DNA of 64,000 bases from an uncultured Porphyromonadaceae bacterium (GTDB lineage Bacteria > Bacteroidota > Bacteroidia > Bacteroidales > Muribaculaceae): NCBI GenBank assembly GCA_937921035.1, contig CALEUL010000012.1:1-64000 (forward strand), in the 5' to 3' direction. The notes beneath the pieces are model-generated. The model worked only from the letters and a program-made list of their open reading frames with translations, was not told the DNA's origin and did no database searches. Positions 17,754-26,488 of the stretch are shown here, piece by piece (position 1 is the first letter of the stretch; each line of letters starts with the position of its first letter). The position numbers were made by a program, and so were the translations under genes.

Positions 17754-20700
17754 ATGATGAAAAAGCAATTTAAATTATTTTTCTTGTTCGCGACGGCTGC
17801 GGCATTTGCTTTGCATGCGCAGGATAAGCCTCAGATTCAGAAGCTTCCTGTTATTGTCGACAAGATTTCGGACAACGGCCTTTGGGGTGTAAGCCAAAAA
17901 GGCAGCGAGGTTGACGGTTCGCTTGTTCCTTCGGGCGGAGTGATTTTCAATCTTAACACGCTTGTCGAGACGGATATTTCCGACCCTTCGGGTGTTTCCG
18001 GTGTGGCAGACATTACCGACGACGGTTCTGTGGTCGTTGGCGAATGCCTCGGCAAACCGGCCTACTGGAGCAAAGCAAAGAACGGATGGACAACTCTTCC
18101 GATGCCCGAGCCATATAAGCAGGGCCGACTGAACGCTGTTACTCCCGACGGCAAGATTGCCGTGGGATATGTAGTCCCCCCGGATTTCGACTGGGGTGCA
18201 TATCCTGTGGCTTACGACCTTACCACGGACGAACTCCTTCCACTGGAAGGACTGCCACGGCTGGACATGACCAACCTCGACCAGCGTCAGAACTGCTTCT
18301 ATGAGATTTCGAGCGACGGACGCTACGTATGCGCTTCTTTGTCGGTAAGTTATATACAGCCGGCATCGCTTTGTTCATATATATATGACATGCAGGAGAA
18401 ATCGTACCGGATGCTCGGTTTTACCGAAAATTTCTCCGGTGCATGGAAACCCAAATGGGATAATCTGTACTTTGTGGACTCCCCTTCCATGAGCCATAAC
18501 GGTATGTTCACTACCGGTACTGCTTATATGGTGGAACAGATTCCCGGCAGCGAATTCGGAAACGAATACCGCTCGGCATTCTTATATGATTACGTCAAAG
18601 ACGACTTCGCCGTGTATAACGCAAAGGGCGAGAATGACATTATCGGAATGTCGGTATTGAATGACGGTACCATTTATGCCATAACACCTGCCCTTAACCC
18701 ATATTCCAACATGCTGGTGCGCTCCGGCAACTATTTTGTCGCCCTCGACCAGATTTTCAAGCAGGTCTATAATATTGACTTTCAGGAGCAGACCGGCTAT
18801 GCTGTTACGGGAAAGCCTCTGTCTGTGTCCGACGACGGCCGTACACTAATAATGTTGCCAAACACTTCGGAAACCTATATTCTGCATATGCCCGAACCGC
18901 TTAAAGATGCAGCTGCAAAAGTCGACCTGATGGCCAACTATACATCTACTCCCGCCTCCGGCTCGGTGATGGGACAGTTGCGCTCGGTCCGTCTTACTTT
19001 TGACCGCGAGGTAGAGACAAACTGCAGCTATAACAAGATTTTCTGCACTTCGGCCGACGGCACTGAAAAATGGAATCCTCTGTCCAGCAACGGCTACATT
19101 GCCGACGGTTATAACGTCAACATTACATTCCGCTCGCGCGAACTCCGTCCGGGCGAGGTTTACACTCTTACTCTTCCTGCAGGTGCCGTGCGATTAAAGG
19201 GCGACCGACAGGTAACCAACAAGGAAATCCAGATAAAATTCACGGGCCGCTCCGCCGGCGCTGTCAAAATGACCGACTGTTATCCAGCCGATGGAGCTTC
19301 GGTGAGCGCTATCGATGCCAGCTCTAATCCCATGATTGTTACTTTCGACGCCACAGTGTCTGTAGCTGACAACGCCAGCGCCGCTCTTTATCGAGTAGGA
19401 GAGGACGAACCCTTCGTTTATCTGAGCATCATTTCCGCTGCCAACCGCATTATGCTGTATCCTACAAGCGCGCAGCATCTGTTCAGCGGCACCGATTATA
19501 AGGTTGTCATTCCCGCCGGTACCCTTACCGACATTTCCGGCGCAGGCGCAAACGAGGAAATTACTATAAACTATCGTGGCGCTTACGTGCGCGAGATTTC
19601 AGCCGACGACAAGTATCTCTTTGCATCGGACTGCAGCGATTACGACAGCTTCATATTCTACGAAGGCGATCACTTCACTCCTTCCGCTACTCCGGCAAGC
19701 TGGGGTTTCACCGCAAACAATCCCTGGTACATAGTGCGCAGCAGCAGTGAGGTTAAAGACATGGCTATGGCCGCACATTCAATGTATACCAACGAAGGCA
19801 AAGCCGACGACTGGATGGCAACTCCGCAGCTGTTTATCCCCGATGCGGACTGCTACCTAACTTTCGATGCCCAGAGCTACCTAAAGAACAAGCAGGACGT
19901 GCTTAAAGTATATGTTTATGCCAGCGGCAACGTATACAACACTTTCACTGCCGATATTGTAAATGATATTCGTTCGAACGGCGACCTTGTGTTCAGCGAA
20001 CTTCTGTCGCCCGGTGAATCGGAAGAAGGCCTTGAAGAAGACTGGACCAGATACACGGTTTCCCTTGCTGCATATGCCGGCAAGGATATTTATATCGCCT
20101 TTGTTAACGAAAACCAGAATCAGAGCGCCATTTTTATGGACAACATCCATGTTGTCCACGATCTTAAATACCTCACTACTTTCGTTAACGAATCGCGTGT
20201 GGTAAACCAGGACGAAATCGTTATCCGTGGCAATATTACCGTAGCATCTGAGGTGGCTGAATATTCCGCGCTCAAGATGCAGCTCAAGGATGGCGACGGC
20301 ACCCTCGTATCCGAAATCAGCGAGGATGGCCTCGCGCTTGCCAAGGACGATGTATATAACTTCGAGTTTCCTCAGCCGCTCAGTCTTGCCAAAGGCAGAG
20401 TGAACCGCTACTCCGTAGAGGTTGCCCTCGACGATGCCGTTACAACTATCCTCGGCGAGGTTCGCAACCTCTCGTTCCGTCCCGTCAAGAAGATTGTACT
20501 TGAGGAATACTCAGGCGCGACATGCTCCAACTGCCCCCTCGGCATTTTGGCTATGGAGAACCTTGAGCACCTGTATCCCGAAAACGTTGTTCCCGTTGTG
20601 CTGCGTGCCTACGGTGGCGACGAGCTCGGTATCGGTATGGGCGGCTATGTGGATTTCCTCGGCCTGCAGGCCGCTCCGTCGGCACGTATCAATCGCGGTG

Positions 20701-21536
20701 AGGTATCTTTCCCGATGGTAAGCGTCATGGGCGACTATATTTTCTCCGGTGCCGGCCTAAAGGACTCTGAAACCGGCGCTGATATCCTTACATGGCTTGA
20801 TTTGTTCCGCCTCGAACTGGCCCAGCCCGCCGACATGGACCTTGAAATAGAGTCGTCCTACGACGCCTCCACAGAGACAGTAAATGCCGTTTGCAGCGTG
20901 CGCAATGCCCTCGATGTAAAGGATGCCAACATCAATCTGTTTGCCGTAATTACCGAAAACGGCCTGACATCATTCCAGGACAATGGCTTCGCTTCCGTAG
21001 AGGATCCCGACCTCGGTGAATGGGGCAAGGGCGGCAGCTATGGATCGCTGGTATATCCTTTCACTGTCAACGATGTGGCCCGAGGCTCGTTCGGCACCAC
21101 ATATAACGGTACCGGCGGTCTTATTCCCTCCGAGATGGAAAACGGCAAATATTACACAACAAACCTTCGGGTTTCGTTACCCAAAACTGTTACCAACGCC
21201 GACAACTGCTTCCTCACTGTTATGCTTATCGATGCAGGCAAGGGAACAATCCTCAATGCCAACCGTGTTGCCCTCAACGGCACCACCGGTTCTGTCGACA
21301 AAATCGCTGCCGATGGCAACGATGCAATAGCGATTGTAGCTGCCGACGGCAATGTTATTGCCCGCGCAGCCGGCGATTATCTTCGTGTACAGGTTTACGC
21401 TGTTGACGGCCGCCTTATTGCTTCTGCTGCCGGTAACGATACAGTGGCTGTCGGCCTCGGCGGATACAACGGTACGGTTATCGTAAAGGCTTACACCGCC
21501 AGCGCCAATGCTGTGCGCAAACTTGCTGTTAAATAA
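17754..21536 (+). CDS. Very large secreted T9SS-type protein with Omp28-like domain
   Basis: A 1260-residue protein. Signal peptide at 1-22 (ends FALHAQ). The first ~370 residues look like a repeat-rich, propeller-like region with SDDGR and DDGSVV motifs. Two Ig-like 'Big' domains cover about 400-610. A jelly-roll choice-of-anchor domain at about 615-800 begins YLFASDCSDYDSF. An Omp28-like thioredoxin-related domain begins near 910, with EYSGATCSNCPLGI and CSNC at 924-927. A C-terminal sorting-like tail ends ANAVRKLAVK. It probably travels through type IX secretion to the surface. It is divergent from the TlpA operon, with 265 bases between starts, and shares the CxxC Omp28 theme with it. The function is unknown; adhesion or binding is a guess. 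Confidence 0.8.
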   Translation: MMKKQFKLFFLFATAAAFALHAQDKPQIQKLPVIVDKISDNGLWGVSQKGSEVDGSLVPSGGVIFNLNTLVETDISDPSGVSGVADITDDGSVVVGECLGKPAYWSKAKNGWTTLPMPEPYKQGRLNAVTPDGKIAVGYVVPPDFDWGAYPVAYDLTTDELLPLEGLPRLDMTNLDQRQNCFYEISSDGRYVCASLSVSYIQPASLCSYIYDMQEKSYRMLGFTENFSGAWKPKWDNLYFVDSPSMSHNGMFTTGTAYMVEQIPGSEFGNEYRSAFLYDYVKDDFAVYNAKGENDIIGMSVLNDGTIYAITPALNPYSNMLVRSGNYFVALDQIFKQVYNIDFQEQTGYAVTGKPLSVSDDGRTLIMLPNTSETYILHMPEPLKDAAAKVDLMANYTSTPASGSVMGQLRSVRLTFDREVETNCSYNKIFCTSADGTEKWNPLSSNGYIADGYNVNITFRSRELRPGEVYTLTLPAGAVRLKGDRQVTNKEIQIKFTGRSAGAVKMTDCYPADGASVSAIDASSNPMIVTFDATVSVADNASAALYRVGEDEPFVYLSIISAANRIMLYPTSAQHLFSGTDYKVVIPAGTLTDISGAGANEEITINYRGAYVREISADDKYLFASDCSDYDSFIFYEGDHFTPSATPASWGFTANNPWYIVRSSSEVKDMAMAAHSMYTNEGKADDWMATPQLFIPDADCYLTFDAQSYLKNKQDVLKVYVYASGNVYNTFTADIVNDIRSNGDLVFSELLSPGESEEGLEEDWTRYTVSLAAYAGKDIYIAFVNENQNQSAIFMDNIHVVHDLKYLTTFVNESRVVNQDEIVIRGNITVASEVAEYSALKMQLKDGDGTLVSEISEDGLALAKDDVYNFEFPQPLSLAKGRVNRYSVEVALDDAVTTILGEVRNLSFRPVKKIVLEEYSGATCSNCPLGILAMENLEHLYPENVVPVVLRAYGGDELGIGMGGYVDFLGLQAAPSARINRGEVSFPMVSVMGDYIFSGAGLKDSETGADILTWLDLFRLELAQPADMDLEIESSYDASTETVNAVCSVRNALDVKDANINLFAVITENGLTSFQDNGFASVEDPDLGEWGKGGSYGSLVYPFTVNDVARGSFGTTYNGTGGLIPSEMENGKYYTTNLRVSLPKTVTNADNCFLTVMLIDAGKGTILNANRVALNGTTGSVDKIAADGNDAIAIVAADGNVIARAAGDYLRVQVYAVDGRLIASAAGNDTVAVGLGGYNGTVIVKAYTASANAVRKLAVK

Positions 21537-21568
21537 ACTGATAAAACCTAATATGAACCATCCGATAC

Positions 21569-21648
21569 AGGGACCTGCCTTTGGCGTGCCGGCAATGCAA
21601 GACACTGCTGTCAAGTGCATTTGCTGACGATCCGAAGGCCACGTCCCT
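21569..21648 (+). other. 80-nt three-part stem-loop between two T9SS genes
   Basis: Three nested paired segments are visible. AGGGAC at 21569-21574 pairs with GTCCCT at 21643-21648. TG-CCTTTGG pairs with CCGAAGGCCA with one bulge and one wobble. An inner stem GCAATGCA..GACA pairs with TGTC..TGCATTTGC around a CTGC loop. There is no T run, so it is not an ordinary terminator. It could be a processing or stability element that uncouples expression of the two large genes, or a small non-coding RNA. Confidence 0.55.
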
Positions 21649-21723
21649 ACTGGATGGAAAACCTTCAGATTTATAGAAAACATTTCATTTAAATCCATTT
21701 TTATTAACTAATTCATTTCAGCA

Positions 21724-24700
21724 ATGAGAAAATTCTTTATTTCCGGATTGCGCAGTCTATCGCTGCTTTCTGTACTCGCTGTAATGGTAGCGTTCGGTTC
21801 GGGCAAGGCTCTTGCCCTCGAGACATGCGATCTTGGCGATGTAGAGATAGGCGAGAGCTACACATTCCCCGCCTATGCCACTGTTACGGGCGTGCTGACA
21901 GCCCCCGCCACAGGTATAATGACGGCTGTTAACTTCGGTGAGTTGGACTTATACACCGACGAGGCACACACGCAGTTGCTCCAGAAAGTGTACAAGGGCT
22001 ACGTGGAAAATGGCCAGGCCTATGAGTATGAACTGACAGAAGGCACCAAGTATTACCTCTACCGCCAGATGACTATGAACGGCGGTACTTTCGTGTTGTA
22101 TATGGACGGTGTATCCGCCCAGCCTTTGCAAATTCAGTACATTAACGCCACTCCCAACGAGGTTTTCAATTTCGCTAACTACAAGAACCTTGAAATCCAG
22201 TTCAATCAGGAATACACTATGGATGAAAAGGTACAGCTGATGTTCAGCGACATGAAGACCGGCAGCGATGTCTATGTGGATCTTAAGGCTACAATTTACT
22301 CGCAGAACCTTATTGTAAGCGTATATAACGAAATCAAACCCTACATTGAGAGCGGCAATCTGCTGCCGGGCTCGCAGATAGCTATTATCCTCAAGAACGT
22401 GAAGACCAAGTCTGGCGAGCTGATTGAAGGCGCAGACGAGGAAGGCAATCTCTGGCTTCCCTATGCATGCGGTTCCATTCCCACCGTACGCGTCAGCGAA
22501 TACGTTCCCTCCAAATTCATGTCGTACTGGAAACCCGGCAATACCGAAGGCATGCTCACCATGACTTTCGACAAGCCCCTTTCCATCGGAGAACATACAT
22601 GTGTAGAATTCGGCTACGGCAACCTTGAAGGCGAGGACGGCGAGTACTATGCAGAGCGTATTCCGGTAACACTCTCCGATGACGCCCTCACTCTTACCGC
22701 CGATTTTACCGGCAAGCTGCGCACTCCCCTTACTATGACTCCCCAGTACGCCTCTACCGTTTACAGCCAGATTTCCCTCAAGCTCTTAGGCGTTGTAGAT
22801 GCCTATGGCAACCCCGTTCAGAGCGAAGGACAGGGTACTATCGGTTCCTACAGCTGGGCACTTCCGTACGTAGTTGTCGAGAAAAGCGTTATCAGCTCTG
22901 AGTTTACTCCCGCCAATGGTGCAAGCCTCGAAGGCGTGGAGGAAATCTCTGTATTCCTCAGCCCCGTGAACACCTTCTCGTTCACAGGCTTCAATATTGC
23001 ATATACCGACGGTTCTGAAACAAAGAATACCGTTGTTGACAAGAGCAGCTGCACAAATATTGAACTCAGCGCCGACGGCACCGAGGGTACTTACACGTTC
23101 GCTGTTCCTGCCGAAGTTAAAGGCAAAAAGAACATTGTTATAACCCTCGCTGGCCTTGAAAGCAACGATGGCTATGACCACACCTCCGACGTATGCGCTT
23201 CGTATGATGCGTTCGTAATCACCTTTGCCGATCCTGCAAACGGCGCCGAACTCCCTGGTCTGAAACGAGACGATATCATCTCCATCGAGACAAACTACTC
23301 CGCAATGTACCCCGAAATGTACATTGTTTACGAAATCGAGGACATGAACCCCGTAGACCCCGACCAGGCTATAGTAAAGACACAGGCATGGCTTAACAAG
23401 CAGGCCGACAGCGACCTTTATACCGCCACCATCTACGGTGATGTCAAGTTCCTTCTGGGCCACGATTATAAGGTAACATTCACGGCATGGGAGAACGAGA
23501 TGGCCAAGAACTATCGTCAGGATCCCATAGGCGAGGCATACCTTATGTGGAAAGGCACAACTCCCGCTTATGTTTACAGCGACATTCAGTTTGTAAGTAT
23601 CACTCCGGACGAAGATACTTTGATCTCTGCCGACGACAATGTGTTTACCGTTGTATTCGACGGCCTTGTGATGCTCAATTCCGAAACCACCTTCATCAAT
23701 GTCGGCCAGAGCGTTACCTGTCCCTTCGAGTCGATTGTCGCCGTGGATCCTCAGGACGGCGGGTATGCCAATACATGGGTTCTGACAGTGCCTAAGAGCT
23801 ATCTGAAAGGCCTTACCGGCACCCTTGATATCAGCATGAAGGCGACAGATATGAACGGTCGCGCTGTCAAGGGTACACTCGGCACCGAAGAAGACACCTA
23901 CTTCTATTTTGTATATGACTACGCAGGCCGTTATGCTTCCTACGAAGTAAAAGCTGCCGGCGAAGAACCCTATATTTCTGTTAAGGAATTCATCGCTTCC
24001 AGCGATCGCGGTATCAATTATTCCTATGCTGTTGCTGTAAATCAGGCCTATGTGATGAATCAGGGCCGCGAGATAGTAGCAAACGTTAAAGAAGTTGTGG
24101 CTACCGAAACCGAACTTGGTCAGAAGTGCCTGTCGCAGACTCTTGTCCTTGACAATGAAATTACCACAGCCGGACACTACATTCTCATAATCCCGCGCAA
24201 CTATTTCTACATCGACGAAGAATTTGCCAGCCAGAACAGCGACGAGGTAATATATGAATTCGACGTTATAGGCGGTGGCGAGGACAAGTGTGTTGTAGAA
24301 CTCACTCCTGCCGAAGGCGAAGTTGCCATGCTGCCTGCTTCCATCCAGATGTTCTTCCCCGGCTATAGCGCTATTGGTATAGGTGCCGGAGCTCCCGCAC
24401 TCACCATCGATGGTGGCGAAGCTATCAAACTTGATGATGTTCAGCTCGACAATGATATCTGGAACCTTGCAACCATCGTCCTGCCCCAGGAATACACAGA
24501 ACCCGGTACCTATGTGATCAGCTTCCCTGCAGGTTACTTCCTTCTCGGCGACAATGGCATTGATTCGCCCGCACTCAGCTTTACCTACGTTATTCCTGCC
24601 GAGGCACCTAAACTCAACATCTCCTGCAATCCCGAAGAAGGTGTTGTTACATCTCTGCCTGCACAGATTGAGCTGACATTCATCGATTACTTCGAAGTTG

Positions 24701-25080
24701 GTCTTGGTGCCGGTCGCGGTACCCTTACTATCAACGGTGGCGAAGCCATCACACTTCCCGATGCCGAATTCGGTGCGGGTTGGAATCAGATTATAGTTAA
24801 TCTGCCTCAGGAATACACCGAAGCAGGTACCTACGTGCTCAGCTTCCCCGAAGGTTTCTTCACATTTGAAGCCGCCGGTACGCCTTCGCCTGCTGTTACC
24901 CTTACATATACCATCAGCACTGCAACAGGTATCAGCAATGTTATCGTAGCGGTAGACGGAATGTATCATGTCTACACCGTAGCCGGTGTAAAAGTACTTG
25001 AAACCGCCGACTACAACGATGTCAAAGCTCTCACTCCCGGCCTCTACATTGTAAACGGTGTAAAGGTACTCGTTAAGTAA
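21724..25080 (+). CDS. Very large secreted T9SS-type protein with Ig-like repeats
   Basis: A 1118-residue protein with a signal region at 1-31 (ends GKALA) and a succession of beta-rich Ig-like or 'Big' domains. Two clearly related ~100-residue repeats lie near the end, about 856-960 and 962-1065. Both carry LPQEYTE(P/A)GTYV(I/L)SFP. A C-terminal tail (VYTVAGVKVLE, then LTPGLYIVNGVKVLVK) follows the Por-type sorting pattern. Very low cysteine content and strong acidity fit a surface protein. It follows the 1260-residue gene on the same strand, 187 bases away, across the stem-loop. No catalytic motif is seen; a binding or adhesive role is inferred. Confidence 0.78.
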   Translation: MRKFFISGLRSLSLLSVLAVMVAFGSGKALALETCDLGDVEIGESYTFPAYATVTGVLTAPATGIMTAVNFGELDLYTDEAHTQLLQKVYKGYVENGQAYEYELTEGTKYYLYRQMTMNGGTFVLYMDGVSAQPLQIQYINATPNEVFNFANYKNLEIQFNQEYTMDEKVQLMFSDMKTGSDVYVDLKATIYSQNLIVSVYNEIKPYIESGNLLPGSQIAIILKNVKTKSGELIEGADEEGNLWLPYACGSIPTVRVSEYVPSKFMSYWKPGNTEGMLTMTFDKPLSIGEHTCVEFGYGNLEGEDGEYYAERIPVTLSDDALTLTADFTGKLRTPLTMTPQYASTVYSQISLKLLGVVDAYGNPVQSEGQGTIGSYSWALPYVVVEKSVISSEFTPANGASLEGVEEISVFLSPVNTFSFTGFNIAYTDGSETKNTVVDKSSCTNIELSADGTEGTYTFAVPAEVKGKKNIVITLAGLESNDGYDHTSDVCASYDAFVITFADPANGAELPGLKRDDIISIETNYSAMYPEMYIVYEIEDMNPVDPDQAIVKTQAWLNKQADSDLYTATIYGDVKFLLGHDYKVTFTAWENEMAKNYRQDPIGEAYLMWKGTTPAYVYSDIQFVSITPDEDTLISADDNVFTVVFDGLVMLNSETTFINVGQSVTCPFESIVAVDPQDGGYANTWVLTVPKSYLKGLTGTLDISMKATDMNGRAVKGTLGTEEDTYFYFVYDYAGRYASYEVKAAGEEPYISVKEFIASSDRGINYSYAVAVNQAYVMNQGREIVANVKEVVATETELGQKCLSQTLVLDNEITTAGHYILIIPRNYFYIDEEFASQNSDEVIYEFDVIGGGEDKCVVELTPAEGEVAMLPASIQMFFPGYSAIGIGAGAPALTIDGGEAIKLDDVQLDNDIWNLATIVLPQEYTEPGTYVISFPAGYFLLGDNGIDSPALSFTYVIPAEAPKLNISCNPEEGVVTSLPAQIELTFIDYFEVGLGAGRGTLTINGGEAITLPDAEFGAGWNQIIVNLPQEYTEAGTYVLSFPEGFFTFEAAGTPSPAVTLTYTISTATGISNVIVAVDGMYHVYTVAGVKVLETADYNDVKALTPGLYIVNGVKVLVK

Positions 25081-25098
25081 AATTCACGTAATTCCCCC

Positions 25099-25129
25099 AA
25101 AAAGCGCGTCCGCAGGGCGCGCTTTTTTG
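25099..25129 (+). terminator. Terminator of the large T9SS gene
   Basis: AAAAGCGCG and CGCGCTTTTTT arms around a GC-rich loop, 18 bases after the stop: a textbook intrinsic terminator. Confidence 0.9.
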
Positions 25130-25137
25130 TTCCGGAA

Positions 25138-25168
25138 TTTTTTAGATGGAAACAAATTTGTAGATTTG
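25138..25168 (+). promoter_or_regulatory. Promoter of the aldo/keto reductase gene
   Basis: TAGATTTG at 25161-25168 matches TAnnTTTG, with a T-rich -33 region (TTTT) 19 bases upstream. The predicted leader is about 30 nt. Confidence 0.6.
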
Positions 25169-25204
25169 CAGTAGCGAAACAAATAAAGTGTATAGAACAT
25201 AAAT

Positions 25205-26161
25205 ATGAAGTATAGAAGATGCGGAAACAGCGGGATTGAACTTCCTGTAATTTCTTTGGGTTTATGGCATAATTTCGGCGATGTGGATGACTTTTCCACT
25301 GCAAGAGATATGCTGCTTACAGCATTTGATAACGGTATATGCCACTTCGACATTGCTAACAATTACGGTCCGGCGCCTGGAAGTGCAGAAATTACTTTCG
25401 GGAAAGTCTTGAAGGGCGATTTGCTTGCGCACCGTGATGAATTGTTCATCTCGTCTAAAGCCGGCCATGAAATGTGGCCAGGCGTATACGGTGGCAATTC
25501 CTCTCGTAAAAATCTGATAGCATCCTGTAATGCCAGTCTGAAAAGAACAGGTCTTGAATATTTCGACGTATTCTACAGCCACCGCTACGACGGCGTAACG
25601 CCTATAGAGGAAACTATGCAGGCTCTGATTGATATAGTACATAGTGGCAAGGCGCTTTATGCCGGTATATCCAAATATCCGCCCAAAGAGCAGGCATACG
25701 CTTACAAACTTCTTGCAGACGCAAAAGTTCCATGTCTTGTGAGCCAGTACCGTTACTCGATATTCGACACCGTATCTGCCGATAACAACTTTGGCATTGC
25801 CGCATCCAACGGCAGCGGAATCTGTGTGTTTTCTCCGCTTGCACAAGGGCTGTTGACCGACAAATATCTGCATGGTATACCTGCCGACAGCCGTGCTGCC
25901 AAGAGTACCGGCTTCCTTCAACTTTCGCAGGTTACCGACGAAAAGGTGGACAAAGCGCGTCAGTTAAACGAAATCGCAGCCAAACGAGGTCAGTCCTTGG
26001 CACAGATGGCCCTGAGCTGGATTCTTACCGACGACAGGGTTACATCCGTGATTATCGGTTCATCGTCTGTTAAACAGCTCACAGATAATCTCCGTACTCT
26101 TGACGGTCCCGATTTCTCTGCCGACGAACTTAAAACTATAGATTCAATTTTAAATCGATAG
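25205..26161 (+). CDS. Aldo/keto reductase, YghZ/GpR-like
   Basis: A 318-residue TIM-barrel NADPH-dependent oxidoreductase. The catalytic tetrad is visible as D49 (HFDIANNYG), Y54, K85 (SSKAG) and H126 (SHRYD). The N-terminal YRRCGNSGIELPVISLGLW and the long insert after NNYGPAPGSAE resemble E. coli YghZ, which reduces L-glyceraldehyde 3-phosphate and methylglyoxal. C-terminal cofactor-binding motif VIIGSSSVKQLTDN. Monocistronic, with its own promoter and terminator. The exact substrate is not evident. Confidence 0.92.
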   Translation: MKYRRCGNSGIELPVISLGLWHNFGDVDDFSTARDMLLTAFDNGICHFDIANNYGPAPGSAEITFGKVLKGDLLAHRDELFISSKAGHEMWPGVYGGNSSRKNLIASCNASLKRTGLEYFDVFYSHRYDGVTPIEETMQALIDIVHSGKALYAGISKYPPKEQAYAYKLLADAKVPCLVSQYRYSIFDTVSADNNFGIAASNGSGICVFSPLAQGLLTDKYLHGIPADSRAAKSTGFLQLSQVTDEKVDKARQLNEIAAKRGQSLAQMALSWILTDDRVTSVIIGSSSVKQLTDNLRTLDGPDFSADELKTIDSILNR

Positions 26162-26230
26162 TTGTCCTTTAAAATTTCTATTATTTCGCCTTGCTTACAA
26201 TGATTTTTGGGCGAAAGCAAATACTTGAAA

Positions 26231-26272
26231 AGGACAGATTCCATTTACAGGAATCTGTCCTGAATTTATTTT
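26231..26272. terminator. Terminator after the aldo/keto reductase
   Basis: Perfect 12-bp stem AGGACAGATTCC / GGAATCTGTCCT with a 7-base loop, followed by GAATTTATTTTATTT. It works mainly for the plus strand but is symmetrical. Confidence 0.85.
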
Positions 26273-26488
26273 ATTTCAAAATTTTGATTGTGCAGCAATA
26301 ATATTATATAGAAGAAAACTTTAGAAAATATATCCAAATCCGATACTCAAGCATCGTTACATCGGTTTTGTCGTTCCACTTCTTTCGGTCAGATGGTAAT
26401 ACGTTATGGTCAATGACTCAAGCATTGCATAGACCATTGGCTATAAGTATAAGGCTAAAAATTGAATTGGTATCTTATGATTCACAAA
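26273..26488. other. AT-rich intergenic stretch, nothing clear
   Basis: Together with the terminator this is a 327-base gap between convergent genes. The only structure seen is a weak inverted repeat near 26408-26442 (TGGTC..CAATG against CATTG..ACCA). No gene, promoter or RNA signature is apparent. Confidence 0.5.

Noticed and set aside
22786..24969. 727-codon open frame on the minus strand inside the 1118-residue gene
   Set aside because: Antisense shadow caused by codon bias; no signal, no domain and odd composition, whereas the plus-strand protein has a signal, repeats and a sorting tail.
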